This document shows, piece after piece, positions 40,201 to 50,620 of a stretch of 64,000 bases of DNA (position 1 is the first letter of the stretch; the number at the start of each line of letters is the position of its first letter). The position numbers were made by a program, and so were the translations under genes. The notes beneath the pieces were generated by a model that made no database searches, was not told the DNA's origin, and saw only the letters and a program-made list of their open reading frames with translations. Origin of the DNA: Guillardia theta CCMP2712 (taxonomy: Eukaryota; Cryptophyceae; Pyrenomonadales; Geminigeraceae); the NCBI RefSeq assembly GCF_000315625.1, contig NW_005434589.1, forward strand, positions 152,865 through 216,864, given 5' to 3'.

Positions 40201-42473
40201 TGAATTCCACCATAAGCTGGAACTTCTTTGTTGCAAACAAAGCTGATCTTCCACGTGGACTCTGCTCCGCTCACAAGAGGGGTAAGACTCATTTCAATTT
40301 GTTGTACCTGCACAGCTTGCAGAACACCATCAAGATACGTTCCAGCTTGAATTGCTGGTAGAGGTTTAGAATCACCAGTGCGGGTTGTTACATTCAAAAT
40401 TCTGTCTACAGTATAATAAGGGGAAACAACACCGACAATCACGAGTGAGTACTGGATTCCCTTCACCAAAGACACTCCAGTCAGGTCTACTGAAACGAAG
40501 GATTGATTGAAGGAGGAAATGCGACTCCCCTCAAGATAAGCGACAGCATTCTGCGAAAATTGAAATTCTGGCGTCAAACTGATATCCATAGATGACATAG
40601 CTTTTGACAAGGCGATGCTGATCGTAAAGGTCACAGTCAAATTTCCGATCCTATCAGTTGTCTGGGGAAACGAAGCCTTCAAGCTTTGCAAACCGGAGGG
40701 GACAAGATTTTGAGCAGGTTTGCCTGCACCAATGTCCAACATACGGATGCTAGATCCTATCATTTCCTTCGTCTCAATTGAAATGCTGTTCATGAACTTC
40801 CCCGCATAAAGCCGATTACGAAAGCCGCCTACCTCCAAAGAAATCTCACTTGTCGCATCAATTTGCTGGAGGATACAAACTTCAACAAGGATATACATAG
40901 GGTCGGGTTGTAACGATGGGCTGCAATCCTGGAATTGAGAATTGGATGGAATCATTATGCTTAGCGTAGGCTTCTCATTCACAAGCGTCAAGTCACTAGT
41001 GGGAAAGCGCAAACTGATTCTACTCATGTTGTTTGCCAAGAGGTTGTTGATCTGAAATGAGATGGTCACGCTCACATTTTCCTTTCCAGTCTCATAGGAG
41101 CTTAGTCCAATGTTCAAATTCCTAACATAATTTGGTTGCAGTGGAACTGAATTGCTGATGCCGTAATCTAATGTAAAGTTGTTTTCATTCCAGCTCTCCA
41201 CTTGTACAGCACCAGATGAAAATTGTGAAGGAGTAAAAACGTTGGTGATATTCAAAGTGACATCCTGATTGCGATCAATTGAGTTTTGAATGTTGCGTAG
41301 CAAAATGCTTGATTCTGTTGGCAATAGGTATGATGTACCAATGACATCGATTCGAGCATTAGCACTTCTGACATCGGTGACCGTTCCGGATATCGTTGAT
41401 GAGGGACGGATGTTGAAATTAGAGGGAAACCGAACTCGAATGCTACCGCCTTTTGGAATACTTGTGACAGTCTTAAAAGTCACATTCGCAAAGGTTAGCT
41501 CCGAAGAAAGGGGTGAAGCTACCGACATGTTGACTCTTGAGAATTCGTTCGTTGTGAGATTTATAGCAGTTTTCCCAGTTCTGCTGAACCAGTAATGTGT
41601 TGTCTGGTTTAATTGAGGGTCATTGATACGATTGTTGTAGAATTTCATCTTGTAGCTGGGAACTTTCGTGGTTCCACGAAGCTCATCGGTTGCATCAAAA
41701 ATCTGGATTCCAAATTGAACTTTCCTTTCTTGGAGAGCTCCTGGAAGTTCACCAGGAGTATAGAGAGGGTTGACGATTCCTGATATTGAGAAGCGAATCC
41801 TTTGAATCGTTCCCCTCGCAACGGAAGATTGCACCTCAAGGTCTGTGTTGGCATAGCTCGTCATCTCAAACATGTTGGTGCAAGGAGGGCTGCTACAAGG
41901 GTCGGAGGAACCAAACGATGTTCCAACATCTGTCGTATCCGTCACTGCCGGCTCAATCGTCAACGACCCCTTAGAAATTGGAGTGTTCTTGAAGAACCCT
42001 GCTTGGCTGGTGATACCATCCAGACCCGTCACGCCCTCTCCAAACTTTCCTCCACCTTCTATATTTACAACCGAGTCGGATATATTGAAAGTACTTGGAA
42101 ATATCACCCTGATGATGGTGTACTTGAGCTGGGTGTTACTATGAAAGATGGCTGGACTGATGCCAGCTGCACTGTAGATCGGATACAGATCGATTGACAC
42201 GCTCGCGCTCACCAGGTTACCGAGGCCCAGCCTCGAAAGGGTGATATTGGCGTCTACAGGCAGGACGCAGTCACCGGCAGGACATTGATCGGTATGAGTA
42301 AGGTTGTAGTTCATGGTCTGAGCTGAGGTCATAGGCAGGAAGACGGAGGCTGCGGAAAGGATCAAGATCGAGGAAAGACGTGTCAAAAAGAAACCCTTAC
42401 CGAGGAAGAGGAGGAGAGCGGAGAAGGGAAGGCCATGGCAGGAGGGTGAGAGAGTTCTAGCAGGAGGTCTCAT
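8666..42473 (-). CDS. giant secreted multidomain protein, about 11,200 residues
   Basis: Exons 31540-42473, 22427-31489, 13276-22375 and 8882-13227, plus a last piece 8666-8855, read as one frame. Introns of 50, 51 and 48 nt have good sites, join with matching phases and contain in-frame stops; the fourth is only about 26 nt and is uncertain. Total is about 33.6 kb of coding sequence. The ATG at 42473 starts a basic then hydrophobic leader (SSILILSAASVFLPMTSAQ) that looks like a signal peptide. Domains in order: about 30 beta-sandwich-like repeats, EGF and IPT/TIG, FN3, a propeller-like stretch, FN3, many IPT/TIG, REJ, GPS-like motif, LysM-like end. N-x-S/T sites are abundant, as expected for a secretory-pathway glycoprotein. 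No transmembrane helix is visible after the GPS. The extracellular order recalls polycystin-1, but the membrane half is absent. A cell-surface or matrix role is inferred. Confidence 0.85.
13276..22375 (-). other. giant protein, block 3: FN3 array then IPT/TIG array
   Basis: Exon 3. About seven FN3 domains occupy roughly 19960-22200, each with a PSxP linker and a W strand (LQISWTAP, VCVSWEFP, VNVSWTAP, ISLHWTRP, FSWKWP). From about 19930 onwards come many IPT/TIG-like domains, recognised by a P-x-x-G/S-x-x-x-G-G start (SPSSISMDGGTKV, QPSSGPALGGNPV, SEGPLTGGTLIEL). A cysteine-rich patch (CTTCALSCFNDATC) lies near 18330-18400. Confidence 0.65.
22427..31489 (-). other. giant protein, block 2: modules, EGF, IPT, FN3, propeller-like
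   Basis: Exon 2. More FP/GxxNP modules flank an IPT-like unit, an EGF-like cysteine motif (CNCRYPWTGIDC, about 29300-29400), a second IPT/TIG unit and a histidine-rich stretch (about 28880-28940). Near 24430-25170 come FN3 domains (LTMAISWKNP). From about 23880 to 22600 the sequence has EAR/EPTP-like features (VEHFEFAGRHYIIVASYN, then VEVYRWSRESQSF), typical of seven-bladed propellers in extracellular proteins. Confidence 0.6.
31540..42300 (-). other. giant protein, block 1: tandem beta-sandwich-like modules
   Basis: Exon 1 encodes roughly 20 modules of about 130-170 residues. Each has a hydrophobic strand ending in an FP-x-x-F type motif (VRFPSNF, QLDFPNGF, VYFPSGF, VDFPDGF) and, later, a strand ending in G-x-x-N-P followed by a glycine loop (ISGIVNP, LTGIRNP, ISGVQNP, ISGLKNP, IGSLKNP). 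Cysteines are sparse. The family is not one I recognise. About ten further copies continue in exon 2 on both sides of the EGF/IPT insert. Confidence 0.7.
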
Positions 42474-43376
42474 GTCGGTATCTCCACGTGTCTCAAACTA
42501 TCGCTGCTGCTCTTGGCACTGCCATGCGCTCCTGCCTCTTTCCACCAAGAGCCATTCCCTTGTCATCCGGCGCCCAAGCGGCAGCGCTCCACAGCTCCAG
42601 TAAGTACAAAGATTATAAAACTAGTATTAAAGTCTCTTTTATAAAAACATTTGAGGAAAGCCGGTAGTACTGAGAGTAGTACTGGAATGAAAGTTGAGTG
42701 AGTTAAGAATGTTTTATAAAGCGACCTAGGGTACAAAAGTTTGATTCACAAAACAGTTTTATCATCTGTAGCAGTGATGTCACGGCCTTGCCTCCCGCCC
42801 CCCCGCGGTGTGACAGTGGCGTGGTGCGGCGCAGCCTGTGCACTCAGTGCAACTGCTCGGCGAGAGTGTCGGGAGTCCGATCCACGCCTCCATGTCCCCG
42901 CGGTCACAGGCTTGATTTTCAGATCTGGCATACGACAGCCGAGTGCCATGTTTTATTGTACTGCAGCTTGATGACATCATGCCACCTGGAGGAGGCCCCC
43001 GTCAGATGTGACTGCCGAACACAGAGCTCTGTCAAGGTGACCTTCCCATTCTTGTGTCGTACACCTTGAAGTGTACGAGTGAAATTCACAACAAACCTCT
43101 CAACAAAGTCACCTCTACAGCTTGAGAAGAAATTCCCGAGAAGTCGCATCCCCCCATGGCATACAAGAAATGACCTGAACCTGCACATGCATGGGAATAC
43201 CGTCCAGTCCTCATCGGCTCTTCTTTCCTCCATTTCCCCTCCCTAAAAGGCGAGGCCAATCAGACCAGACTCATGCTGTCTGTGACAGAATGAGGGGTCA
43301 CCTCGGATCAAGGGATTCTACTTCAAACAGCGCTGCTGCATCAGGGCTCAACGTCTCCTCGTAAACGCCTCTCATT
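42474..43376. other. intergenic, upstream of the giant gene
   Basis: About 900 bases between the start of the giant gene and the end of the Kelch gene. An A/T-rich stretch at 42600-42740 may be part of a promoter. Short ORFs here on both strands show no domain and no consistent splice signals. Confidence 0.5.
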
Positions 43377-45396
43377 TCATCCCAGACTTTGGCGACATGG
43401 TTTCCTAAACTTCAGACTCAATCCGTCAGCTCTCCACAATAGTCTGGATTTTGGTCATTACCCGCCGACTGCATAGATCCTCTTTGTCTCGGGGACGACT
43501 GCGACGGCATGGCAGTACCTTTCCCGAAGAAGCTTCGGCCCCTCGATCCACGATCCCTTCAAAGGTTGAATGTAAGGCAATCAGCAGCTTCTGAAGACAC
43601 GAGTCACCCTTCCAAGATCCAACAACTCACAAGAGTCGAGCAAATATTGGCTGCTGCAACCTCCAACAGCATAAATTCGATCTTGACACACCGCAGCTCC
43701 AAAGCTGGAACGCTCTGTGATCATCGAGGGCTCGGGTCGCCAGCTCTCCCCCACACCAGCCTCCGACACACTCAAACTTTCACACGAGTTCATCAGTAGC
43801 ATTCCATCGAATCCGCCGATAGCGAAGACCCGGGACTGGTACCCGCACGCTGCTAAGCTTACTCTAATAGACGACATGTTTGGCTAGATTCAATCGTCAC
43901 GGAGATTGATGATCCACTAGATATTACATACCCCAATTACCCAATCATTTGATCTTTGAGGCGAAATGGAGAGATACTCAACCGTCCTGAGTTTCGAGCA
44001 CTTTTTCTGCGCAGAACGTGACCAAACAGACTGAAGTGCAGAATAAGCTTTACAGTCGGCAGCGTTTCATCGTTGTCGATTCCTCCAACAGCAAACAGCT
44101 TTAAACAAGAGTAAGTAAGTTTGCGAATGCGTATTTAAAGGCAATATTGCCTTTCCACATTCATATGCGAGCCCAAAGGAGGCTCTTGGTGAAATCATAT
44201 CTGGGACTCCCTTCCACTCCCTTATCTGCCTGGAACGTCTTCACGTCTAGCACAAGTCAAGCAGAGCACGGAATACGATGGATCGTCGCTAGGGGTGAGC
44301 CTTTCACCGTGTTCATATACAGCATATCCAGGATAGGGACCAGAGTATCCTCCCATGACCAGGAGCGAGTCCCCAGCAGTATCCTCCTGCTCTCCCTCAT
44401 CCAAGCGGAGAAGATGTTCCAGTTTGGACCATTTGCCATATCGTCGGCCATACTCTTCACGGTAATACTTGCTATAAACATGCTCGTACAACCCCTTCAG
44501 ATCTCCATCTTGGCAGAACAACGTTTCCTCCGAATCTACGGAATGTTAGAAGTCCATCTGATTCGCGAGTTGAGTGAGAGAAAAAGATTAGCACCCAATT
44601 CTTCCTTCGACAACCCTTCCTGGGACGGTCCTTCTTCATACCACATTTTTTCTTCCTGGTCAATGCAAGAATTTGTACAAGGTGAGTAGAGGAAGCATGT
44701 ATAATACAGAGAGCAGAGTTTACATCGGCCCCGGATATTTCATCGTGTAAAATGTCCAGCTCAACTTCCGAACCCTGACAAGTTAACAGTTCACCATGTG
44801 AGTGTGATGACATCATTATTCACAAAGAACCTCTTCATCGCTCGATCCGTCTTGCTTCGCTGAAAGGCAAAAGTCAGACTCAAAGTTTGGCTCCGACGCC
44901 CAACCTTTTCTAGAGCTTTGTCTCCCTGGGCCCTTCTTGCCCTTGCCCTTGCCCTTGCCCTTGCCCTTGCCCTTGCGTTTTACATTCATCTGTTAAGGTA
45001 TCCAAAACAATCTCACAATCTTGCAGCAATCTTGGTCCAGGGGAAGGCTTACCTTTTGAAAATCGGAAATCAGCATCTTGGCTTCCAGAATGTCCGGATC
45101 CTGCATCATTTCGTCCTAATTGAACATATTCGATCTCAATGGATGCATTCATTGTTAATTTGACTATCAACCTCAACAGAGTCGATTTCATCTTCAAGCT
45201 CTCCATCATCACTGATGTCCTGGAGGTCACTAGATCCTCCTCGCAATGCGCTGATTTTGGTGGAGTCCGTTCCAGACACAGCCAGATTACATCTCCGATG
45301 AAGAAACGGCACGTCATGTTTAAGTCCCGTCTCAGTGGAGGGCACGAATACCAGGGAACAGCATAGACTAAGGAAAACAACTTCTTGTCGAACCAT
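43377..45396 (-). CDS. Kelch-repeat protein with N-terminal signal sequence, 12 exons
   Basis: Twelve exons close exactly in frame to 468 residues: 45172-45396, 45053-45115, 44831-44989, 44724-44774, 44595-44655, 44277-44535, 44151-44229, 44054-44098, 43941-44006, 43608-43883, 43462-43556, 43377-43404. Introns are 47-68 nt. The intron at 44099-44150 starts with GC rather than GT. The N-terminus (MVRQEVVFLSLCCSLVFVPS) looks like a signal peptide and is followed by an RR/ALRGG stretch, so ER entry or a bipartite plastid address is possible. Next come a Lys-Gly tract, an acidic linker, and four full Kelch blades plus a truncated fifth (LLVMGGYSG, LFAVGGIDND, VFAIGGFDG, IYAVGGCSS, IYAVGG). Kelch propellers bind proteins; the partner is unknown. 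An alternative last exon ending at 43298 would give a longer C-terminus. Confidence 0.75.
44937..44977 (-). repeat. 6-bp tandem repeat coding for Lys-Gly
   Basis: About six copies of CTTGCC on the plus strand, read on the minus strand as alternating Lys and Gly inside exon 3 of the Kelch gene. Confidence 0.9.
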
Positions 45397-45842
45397 CAGG
45401 TTGTTGTTCTCCCCAATTTCACCGACCCATCATCGCGTCTTGCACCTTTGAAACATTGCAAGAAAGAGATAGAGATCTTTCCTTCCCGTTATGCTCAGCT
45501 CTTCCTCCTTGATTTTCCCCTCTCCTTCCCTTGGCTTCGTCGTCCTGCATCTGACGAGAACATGCTTTTCGTACGCGACGCATCTTGGATCTCCAGACCC
45601 GGCCCGCCTGCTTACATTTCAGCCATAATTTTCAAGACGTCTTTTATTTTTCAAAAATAGCCATGAAATGCATGCATTGCCGATGAAAATCTGAATTTCC
45701 TAGTACCCAGTCCTAGCTCTATAGGAGTATATACTAGGACAATTCTTCAACTACCCCCCATTTAGACCCCACCCTACCCCGTGAACGAGTGTTTATTTTT
45801 TCCCGCACGAGAGCCGATCTGAAAGCGCTCGCTCAGCTCAGC
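45397..45842. promoter_or_regulatory. divergent intergenic region between Kelch and eS31 genes
   Basis: 446 bases separate the ATGs of two genes transcribed away from each other, so both promoters must lie here or nearby. A C-rich run (ACCCCCCATTTAGACCCC region, about 45750-45780) lies 60-90 bases before the ribosomal-protein ATG. No TATA box stands out. Confidence 0.45.
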
Positions 45843-46538
45843 ATGCCGTCGGTGTATGTGAGGACGCTCAGCAGCGTCGCTGAGGCCAGCAAGACAGGAT
45901 CCGTCAAGGACCTCAAGAACTTCCTCGAGGAGACTCAAGGTCAGACCAGTCCGATGTCATCGTGAACTTTGCGATGGTGGTGGGAGCGGATGGTGCTGCA
46001 ATGTTGCATGTAGGCATGGAGGGTTGGTAGAGGGCGGCAGGAGTCGTAGAGATGTATGTAAACGCCAAGTCTGATGTAAGGTTGTGCAGGAATCCCCGCT
46101 GATGAGCAGCGTATCTCCTACTGCGGTCACATCTTCGAGGATGACGAGCTCCTCGAAGAGCTCGAGGACAAGATCACCCTCGACATGACCCTGGATCTTG
46201 AAGGAGGTGGCAAGAAGAGGAAGAAGAAGACCTACACCAAGCCCAAGAAGATCAAGGCCAAGCACAAGAAGGTCAAGCTCGCTGTCCTCAAGTACTACCG
46301 TGTGGATCAGTCTGGCAAGGTTGAGAGGCTTCGCAACGAGTGCACCAAGCAATGCGGTGCTGGAACCTTCATGTCCAACCACTTCAACCGTCACTACTGC
46401 GGAAAGTGCCACTTCACCCTCATGTTGGTCAACCCTGGACGCGACCCTGCCCTCGACAAGAAGAAGGACGCTCCCAAGGAAGATGCCGCTGCCGCTGCTG
46501 CTGCTGCTGCTCCCGCCAAGGGCAAGAAGAAAAAGTAA
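45843..46538 (+). CDS. RPS27A: ubiquitin-like / ribosomal protein eS31 (S27a) fusion
   Basis: Two exons, 45843-45939 and 46090-46538, separated by a 150-nt intron; 181 residues. Residues 1-73 are a ubiquitin-fold domain, recognisable by [13 protein letters not shown] and ending in DLEGGG, but very divergent from ubiquitin. The rest is eS31: a basic linker ([13 protein letters not shown]), then the zinc-binding core with C-x3-C and C-x2-C ([18 protein letters not shown]), and an Ala-rich, Lys-rich tail. In eukaryotes the fusion is cleaved after the Gly pair, releasing eS31 into the 40S subunit. The eS31 part is near-canonical. The ubiquitin part lacks the Lys48 equivalent (His in CGHIFED), so it is unlikely to serve as normal ubiquitin. 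Confidence 0.95.
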
Positions 46539-46577
46539 ACGGCTCCGCTGTGAATGTTGTCGGCTTGTATTGATTTC

Positions 46578-46583
46578 AATAAA
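46578..46583 (+). terminator. AATAAA polyadenylation-type hexamer
   Basis: AATAAA lies 40 bases after the eS31 stop codon, in the 150-base convergent gap before the end of the dihydrouridine synthase gene. Assigned by sequence only. Confidence 0.5.
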
Positions 46584-46688
46584 GTTTGATCTGGTCCATT
46601 CGTTGTGTGGTTAAATGTCTTCATTCAGTTTGTACATCATTTCGAGAAAATTTTGGAACACATGGAAGTATAGATGTGACCATGAGAA

Positions 46689-48012
46689 CTACCACTCAGC
46701 AGCAAAGATGTCTACAATGGCTTCTGTCTCTTCTTCGGCGGGCAACTTCTTCACCACCTGCGGCACCTTTGTTTCCACATTCGCAGGAAGTATATCTGCC
46801 TTCGTTCCAGTAGGGAAGGAGGGTACACCATTCCGCTTGCTCGCAAGCTCTCTTACCAGCCGTTCGATCTCGCCCACATCAGATGTCAGAGCAATCTTCT
46901 GCCGCATTTCGGGATTCTCGTTCAGCCCTCCCTCTACTGTAGAGAGAAGTTTGAACACATGAGCCTTAACAAACCCGGCTGGAGCTGGGAACTCCCGCTC
47001 CAGCTCGAAGTACTCGAGAGCCATCCGGAAGGCGCAGACCTTCTCTCCATTGTTGAATAGTGCTGGGTTGCGCCTGAGCCATTCCGCCGACATGACAGCA
47101 GCGCAGCCAGTCTCGTCCAGGCAGTCTACCACGTCCTCGAAGGTGACTATGTTGCCGTTGGAGACGACGGGGATAGAAACGTGCTCCCTGATCTTCTTGA
47201 TCAGGCTCCAATCAGCAGGCACAGCGTCCGGTCCCTTGTTCTCCCTTGTTCTCCCGTGAACAGTCAAAATCTGAGCTCCTGCATCTTGCAGACACTTGGC
47301 GTACTGCAATGTCTTGTCGTGGTCATCGAAGACTCTGATCTTTGCAGTGACCGGAATGTCAAGGCCTCTGTGCAACTCATTCACCAGGGAGAAGACAAGA
47401 TCGAAGTCTTCCATCAGGAAGGACCCGTAATTCCCTTTCTTCGCTATACCTTGAGGGCAGCCCAGGTTGAGATCTACGGCATCGCATCGATGCTGCACTA
47501 GTCGTGCTGCTGCCAAGAAGGTTTCCGGATGATTCGCACAGAACTGGACGAACAAGGGCCGGTCCTCTGGTTTCCCATCATCCTCACCAAACTGATCATT
47601 CCTGTATTGCACGTTTTCCAGGAAGAGCCTTGCATGGAACATAGGAGTGTAACTGCAGGTCACGTCAGGAACGATCTTGGAGCATGACATCTCTTTACCA
47701 CAAGGTTGTTCCGTATCTCCTGCAAAGATGACGGAATGCAAGCTCTGACTGCTCCACCATGGGTGCACAAACATACTTGGGAGCTCCTATCGAGTTCCAA
47801 AAATACCAACCTTGCAGCTTGGCGATTGGGCGAGGAATGCTGGGGTTTGCAGCTGTATCCACGACAGCATATTTCGCGTCCCTTCCTCCAACTCTGCCGG
47901 AAATCAAAGCAACACCCACAGGTGGACCGAGAGGGTCCTTGGGTTGCAGCTCCTCTCCTTCACCCTGGCAGGCTCGGTCACCGATTCCGAGCTCAAGCAA
48001 GCGAGGGGTCAT
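46689..48012 (-). CDS. tRNA-dihydrouridine synthase (Dus1-type)
   Basis: Flavin-dependent reduction of uridine to dihydrouridine in tRNA (family role). Exons 47699-48012 and 46689-47652 with a 46-nt intron give 425 residues from the ATG at 48012; the junction restores CYTPMFHARLF, a typical Dus motif. Also visible are APMVEQSELAFR (FMN-binding start of the barrel), VDLNLGCPQGIAKKGNYG with the catalytic Cys of the GCP motif, VTAKIRVF, LTVHGRTRENKG and PVVSNGNI (phosphate-binding loops). The first 70 residues before the barrel are not conserved and may be an organelle-targeting extension or may begin in an unseen exon: the reading frame stays open a little beyond 48012 but has no earlier ATG. 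Nearest family is eukaryotic Dus1, which modifies positions 16/17. Confidence 0.9.
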
Positions 48013-48060
48013 ACCTTCTTCGAGGAGCTTCTCTTCTTCCTGTATGGCATCGCACGTCAC

Positions 48061-48755
48061 GGATTATTCGTCTGCTGTCTCATCCTCTAATTCGCTCTCC
48101 ACCATCGCCGACGTCGCTCTAATGATACTAGTTCACTGCTGGACTGCACGTGTACTGCATGCAAGGCAAGCAAACTATTGCGAATAGAATGGCTGTACAA
48201 CATATATTTTAAATATATATACATTTTATATATGCATTTAAAGTGCAATACAAAATTTCTAAATATATATACAATATTGAGGGCACCAGCCGTACCCAGT
48301 ACATAAACTTCAAAAATGTATTATAAAAACATTATTTTGTACCAATTGAATCGGTTATTTTAGCTTTATATTAGTATTTATATCAAGCCTGGTAAGGGGC
48401 AAAAAGGAAACCATATGGAGAGGCGAGGAAGAGGATGAGGAAGACGAAGAGAGAGATAGACATGCTGCTACACATATCGCCCGAGCTTCAGCTAGACGAT
48501 GTAACGCGGTCGAATCTTACTCCGTATAGCATGATTCCAGTTACCTTCATTCAGTTGTGATTTTGTCCGAGTAGCTTCCTTTACTCAAAGTAGCCTATAT
48601 GATGAAAAATTTGCGTAGCTTTTGTATGTTTCGTCAAACAAGAATGTAGTGAAAATTGAAGAATGATATACAATATCATCTTTTCACCTGTCATTTTCAT
48701 CTGTGCTGATGATGTTATTGTGCTCAGTTCACACGTCTCACGGACCGTTCTAGCC
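48061..48755. other. A/T-rich intergenic region
   Basis: No gene seen. About 48190-48380 is very A/T-rich with ATATAT runs and is the most A/T-rich part of the window. It lies upstream of both the dihydrouridine synthase gene and the next small gene, so it may hold their promoters. Confidence 0.5.
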
Positions 48756-49024
48756 ATGTCGGTAAGACACTAAATCCGGGAACCTCCAAGACGCTTATAC
48801 CCACACAGGCTTCAGCTACAAGGATGCATCTGCCACCAACACCTTCGAGCCGTCTGACGACATGAAGTGGGGGCATTCTCACGCCATGGTCAGCTGTCTG
48901 TACTTGCCTCAGAGTGCTAATCGTGGTGTGGCAGGGAAGCCAGGGAACCAACATCGCCACCAAGTGGCTGCCAGGAGGATCCGAGAGCTTGAACCAGGAC
49001 TTCCAGTGGAACGGAGAGCCGTGA
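48756..49024 (+). CDS. small protein of unknown function, about 60 residues
   Basis: Two exons are well supported: 48809-48888 and 48935-49024, joined across a 46-nt intron (donor GTCAGC, acceptor GTGGCAG) and ending in TGA. They read GFSYKDASATNTFEPSDDMK, then WGHSHAM, then GSQGTNIATKW and a FQWNGEP end. An ATG followed by a strong donor (ATGTCG then GTAAGA at 48756) is the obvious first exon, but its phase is off by one base relative to exon 2, so the start is unresolved. No family recognised; the tail is polar and not membrane-spanning. Confidence 0.45.
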
Positions 49025-49082
49025 AGGGGCACAGCCAACGACACGAGACAAGCAAGACAAGCCTCGACATGCTTAATTTACA

Positions 49083-50400
49083 TCTAGAGTGTATGAATTT
49101 CCCCCCTCCTGGGGCTTATGGAATCGTCCGCTGCCCTTCTCTCTCTCGAACTCGTCAGCGTGCAATCGATTGTTGACGTCGCAAGTACCTGGACTGCAGA
49201 GGAGCTCCAGAGACTCTCGTTCACCCTCCTTGTCTTCCTCCTCCCCCGAGCATATGCTGTTGACAACAGACATCGCTCGCCCTCCCTCCCTCCCTCCTCT
49301 TGCATGCCATTCGATTGCATGCTGGAGAATTTCTGGGGTGAGGACTGGCAATCCCTTGATCTGACCTTCTTCTCTGAGGACTCCCCATCGCACAACAGCC
49401 TGGAATGATGTTATAACGATTAGATCACACCTCTTCTCCGATCACAGAGCACTTAGACTCCAATCATTCGAAACCAGAGCAGCTTCTCAGTCCTCGCATC
49501 AACCAAGAGCTCTACAACCCACTGCACCTCTGGCCCTCCGCAATGTGTCACCTGCTTTGAATCATGAATGGACGCGGCGCATATGATACTCCTATCCAGC
49601 ACAGCCAACATCTCTCGCGGAGTGCTGTAGGACGAGGTCAATTGGCAACAGTAAAGCGTAAATGTGGAACAACCGAATCTGGTTCAGAAGGTGAAGGATC
49701 GCCTGTCTTCGAACGTCGTGACCCTGCTCATCGTAGGCCAGCACAAGGGCATCCGAATCGCTGTTTTCTGAGAACGATTCTTGGTCTCGGTCTCGCTCTC
49801 TGCCAACTCTCCCTGATGCCCCAAACATGTAATGCTGAAATCGCCGTAGGGCAGTTTCTTGCGATTCCGTCTCGGAGGAGGAGAGCTTCTCTCTAGCAAC
49901 GTGATTCACTATGGGGCTGAACCCGAGCGAAGGCGACAATTTGTTAGGATGCCTGAAGCGGTGTGACGCCTAGCAAGACCAGCAACAAGCTTGTTTTCGA
50001 CCTGCTCATCTTCTTGCTCGCATGAGACCATCGTCGCTCCGCCATGGCAATCAATTCGGCCAAAGACCAGCTCAAGTCGATGACCTTGATCAAAGATTTC
50101 AGAGGCTTCAAGGCACAAGGATGAAAGCAGCACCTGAAACAGATCGAGCCGAGCGACTCCTTGGAGGAATTGGTCATCAAGACCAAGCTCATACCTTGAA
50201 GTTCGTTACGACCTTGGAAAATAATTCTTCAAACCAACGTACCGAGTTCCTGGAAAGAAGCTACGAACCCTGTGGTAAAACATCCACGAATCAGATGCGA
50301 GAGATGAAAAAGGGGTTTGCATGCCTGCATGCAGACAAGATCTCTCTGTGCATGATCGACTTGCAGAAATGATTCAAGGGGCCTGCAATCATCGATCTGT
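49083..50400 (-). CDS. multi-exon gene of unknown function, 5' end unresolved
   Basis: Several minus-strand segments join in one frame. A helical stretch (about 50020-50110, IKVIDLSWSLAELIAMAERR) joins an exon at about 49670-49960 (HPNKLSPSLGFSPIVNHVA through HDVRRQAILHLLNQIR). This continues across a 46-nt intron into TPREMLAVLDRSIICAAS (about 49600), on through WVVELLVDARTEKLLWFRMIG (about 49460), and across an intron into AVVRWGVLREEGQIKGLPVL (about 49390). The last exon ends at 49083 after a low-complexity Gly/Arg/Glu run. The protein is mostly helical, without signal peptide or membrane segment. I do not recognise it. Exons upstream of 50110 are not settled, and it could in principle be the 3' part of the next gene. 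Confidence 0.45.
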
Positions 50401-50620
50401 TTTGCAAAGCACCATCCTGTGGGCCATTCCTTGAGCTTGATGGCGAATCAGAATCTTCGAGAGACGAGATGCAGTCTATTCCATCAATCCAGACACTAAT
50501 TCCTCTTCCCCATCTGTGAAAGAATACGTAAGAATGTACAGCTACGAAATAGATTCCAGTTCACCCCATATTACGGACACAGCGGTCGAGAACAGACAAT
50601 TTTTCCCCTTTCAAAGGAAT

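Noticed and set aside
44816-44831. Ending the Kelch gene's exon 3 at the TAA at 44816, making a separate 153-residue secreted protein
   Set aside because: It is a valid short reading, but splicing at GTTCTT (44831) continues an acidic linker in frame through nine more exons into clear Kelch blades, which is better supported. It could exist as an alternative isoform.
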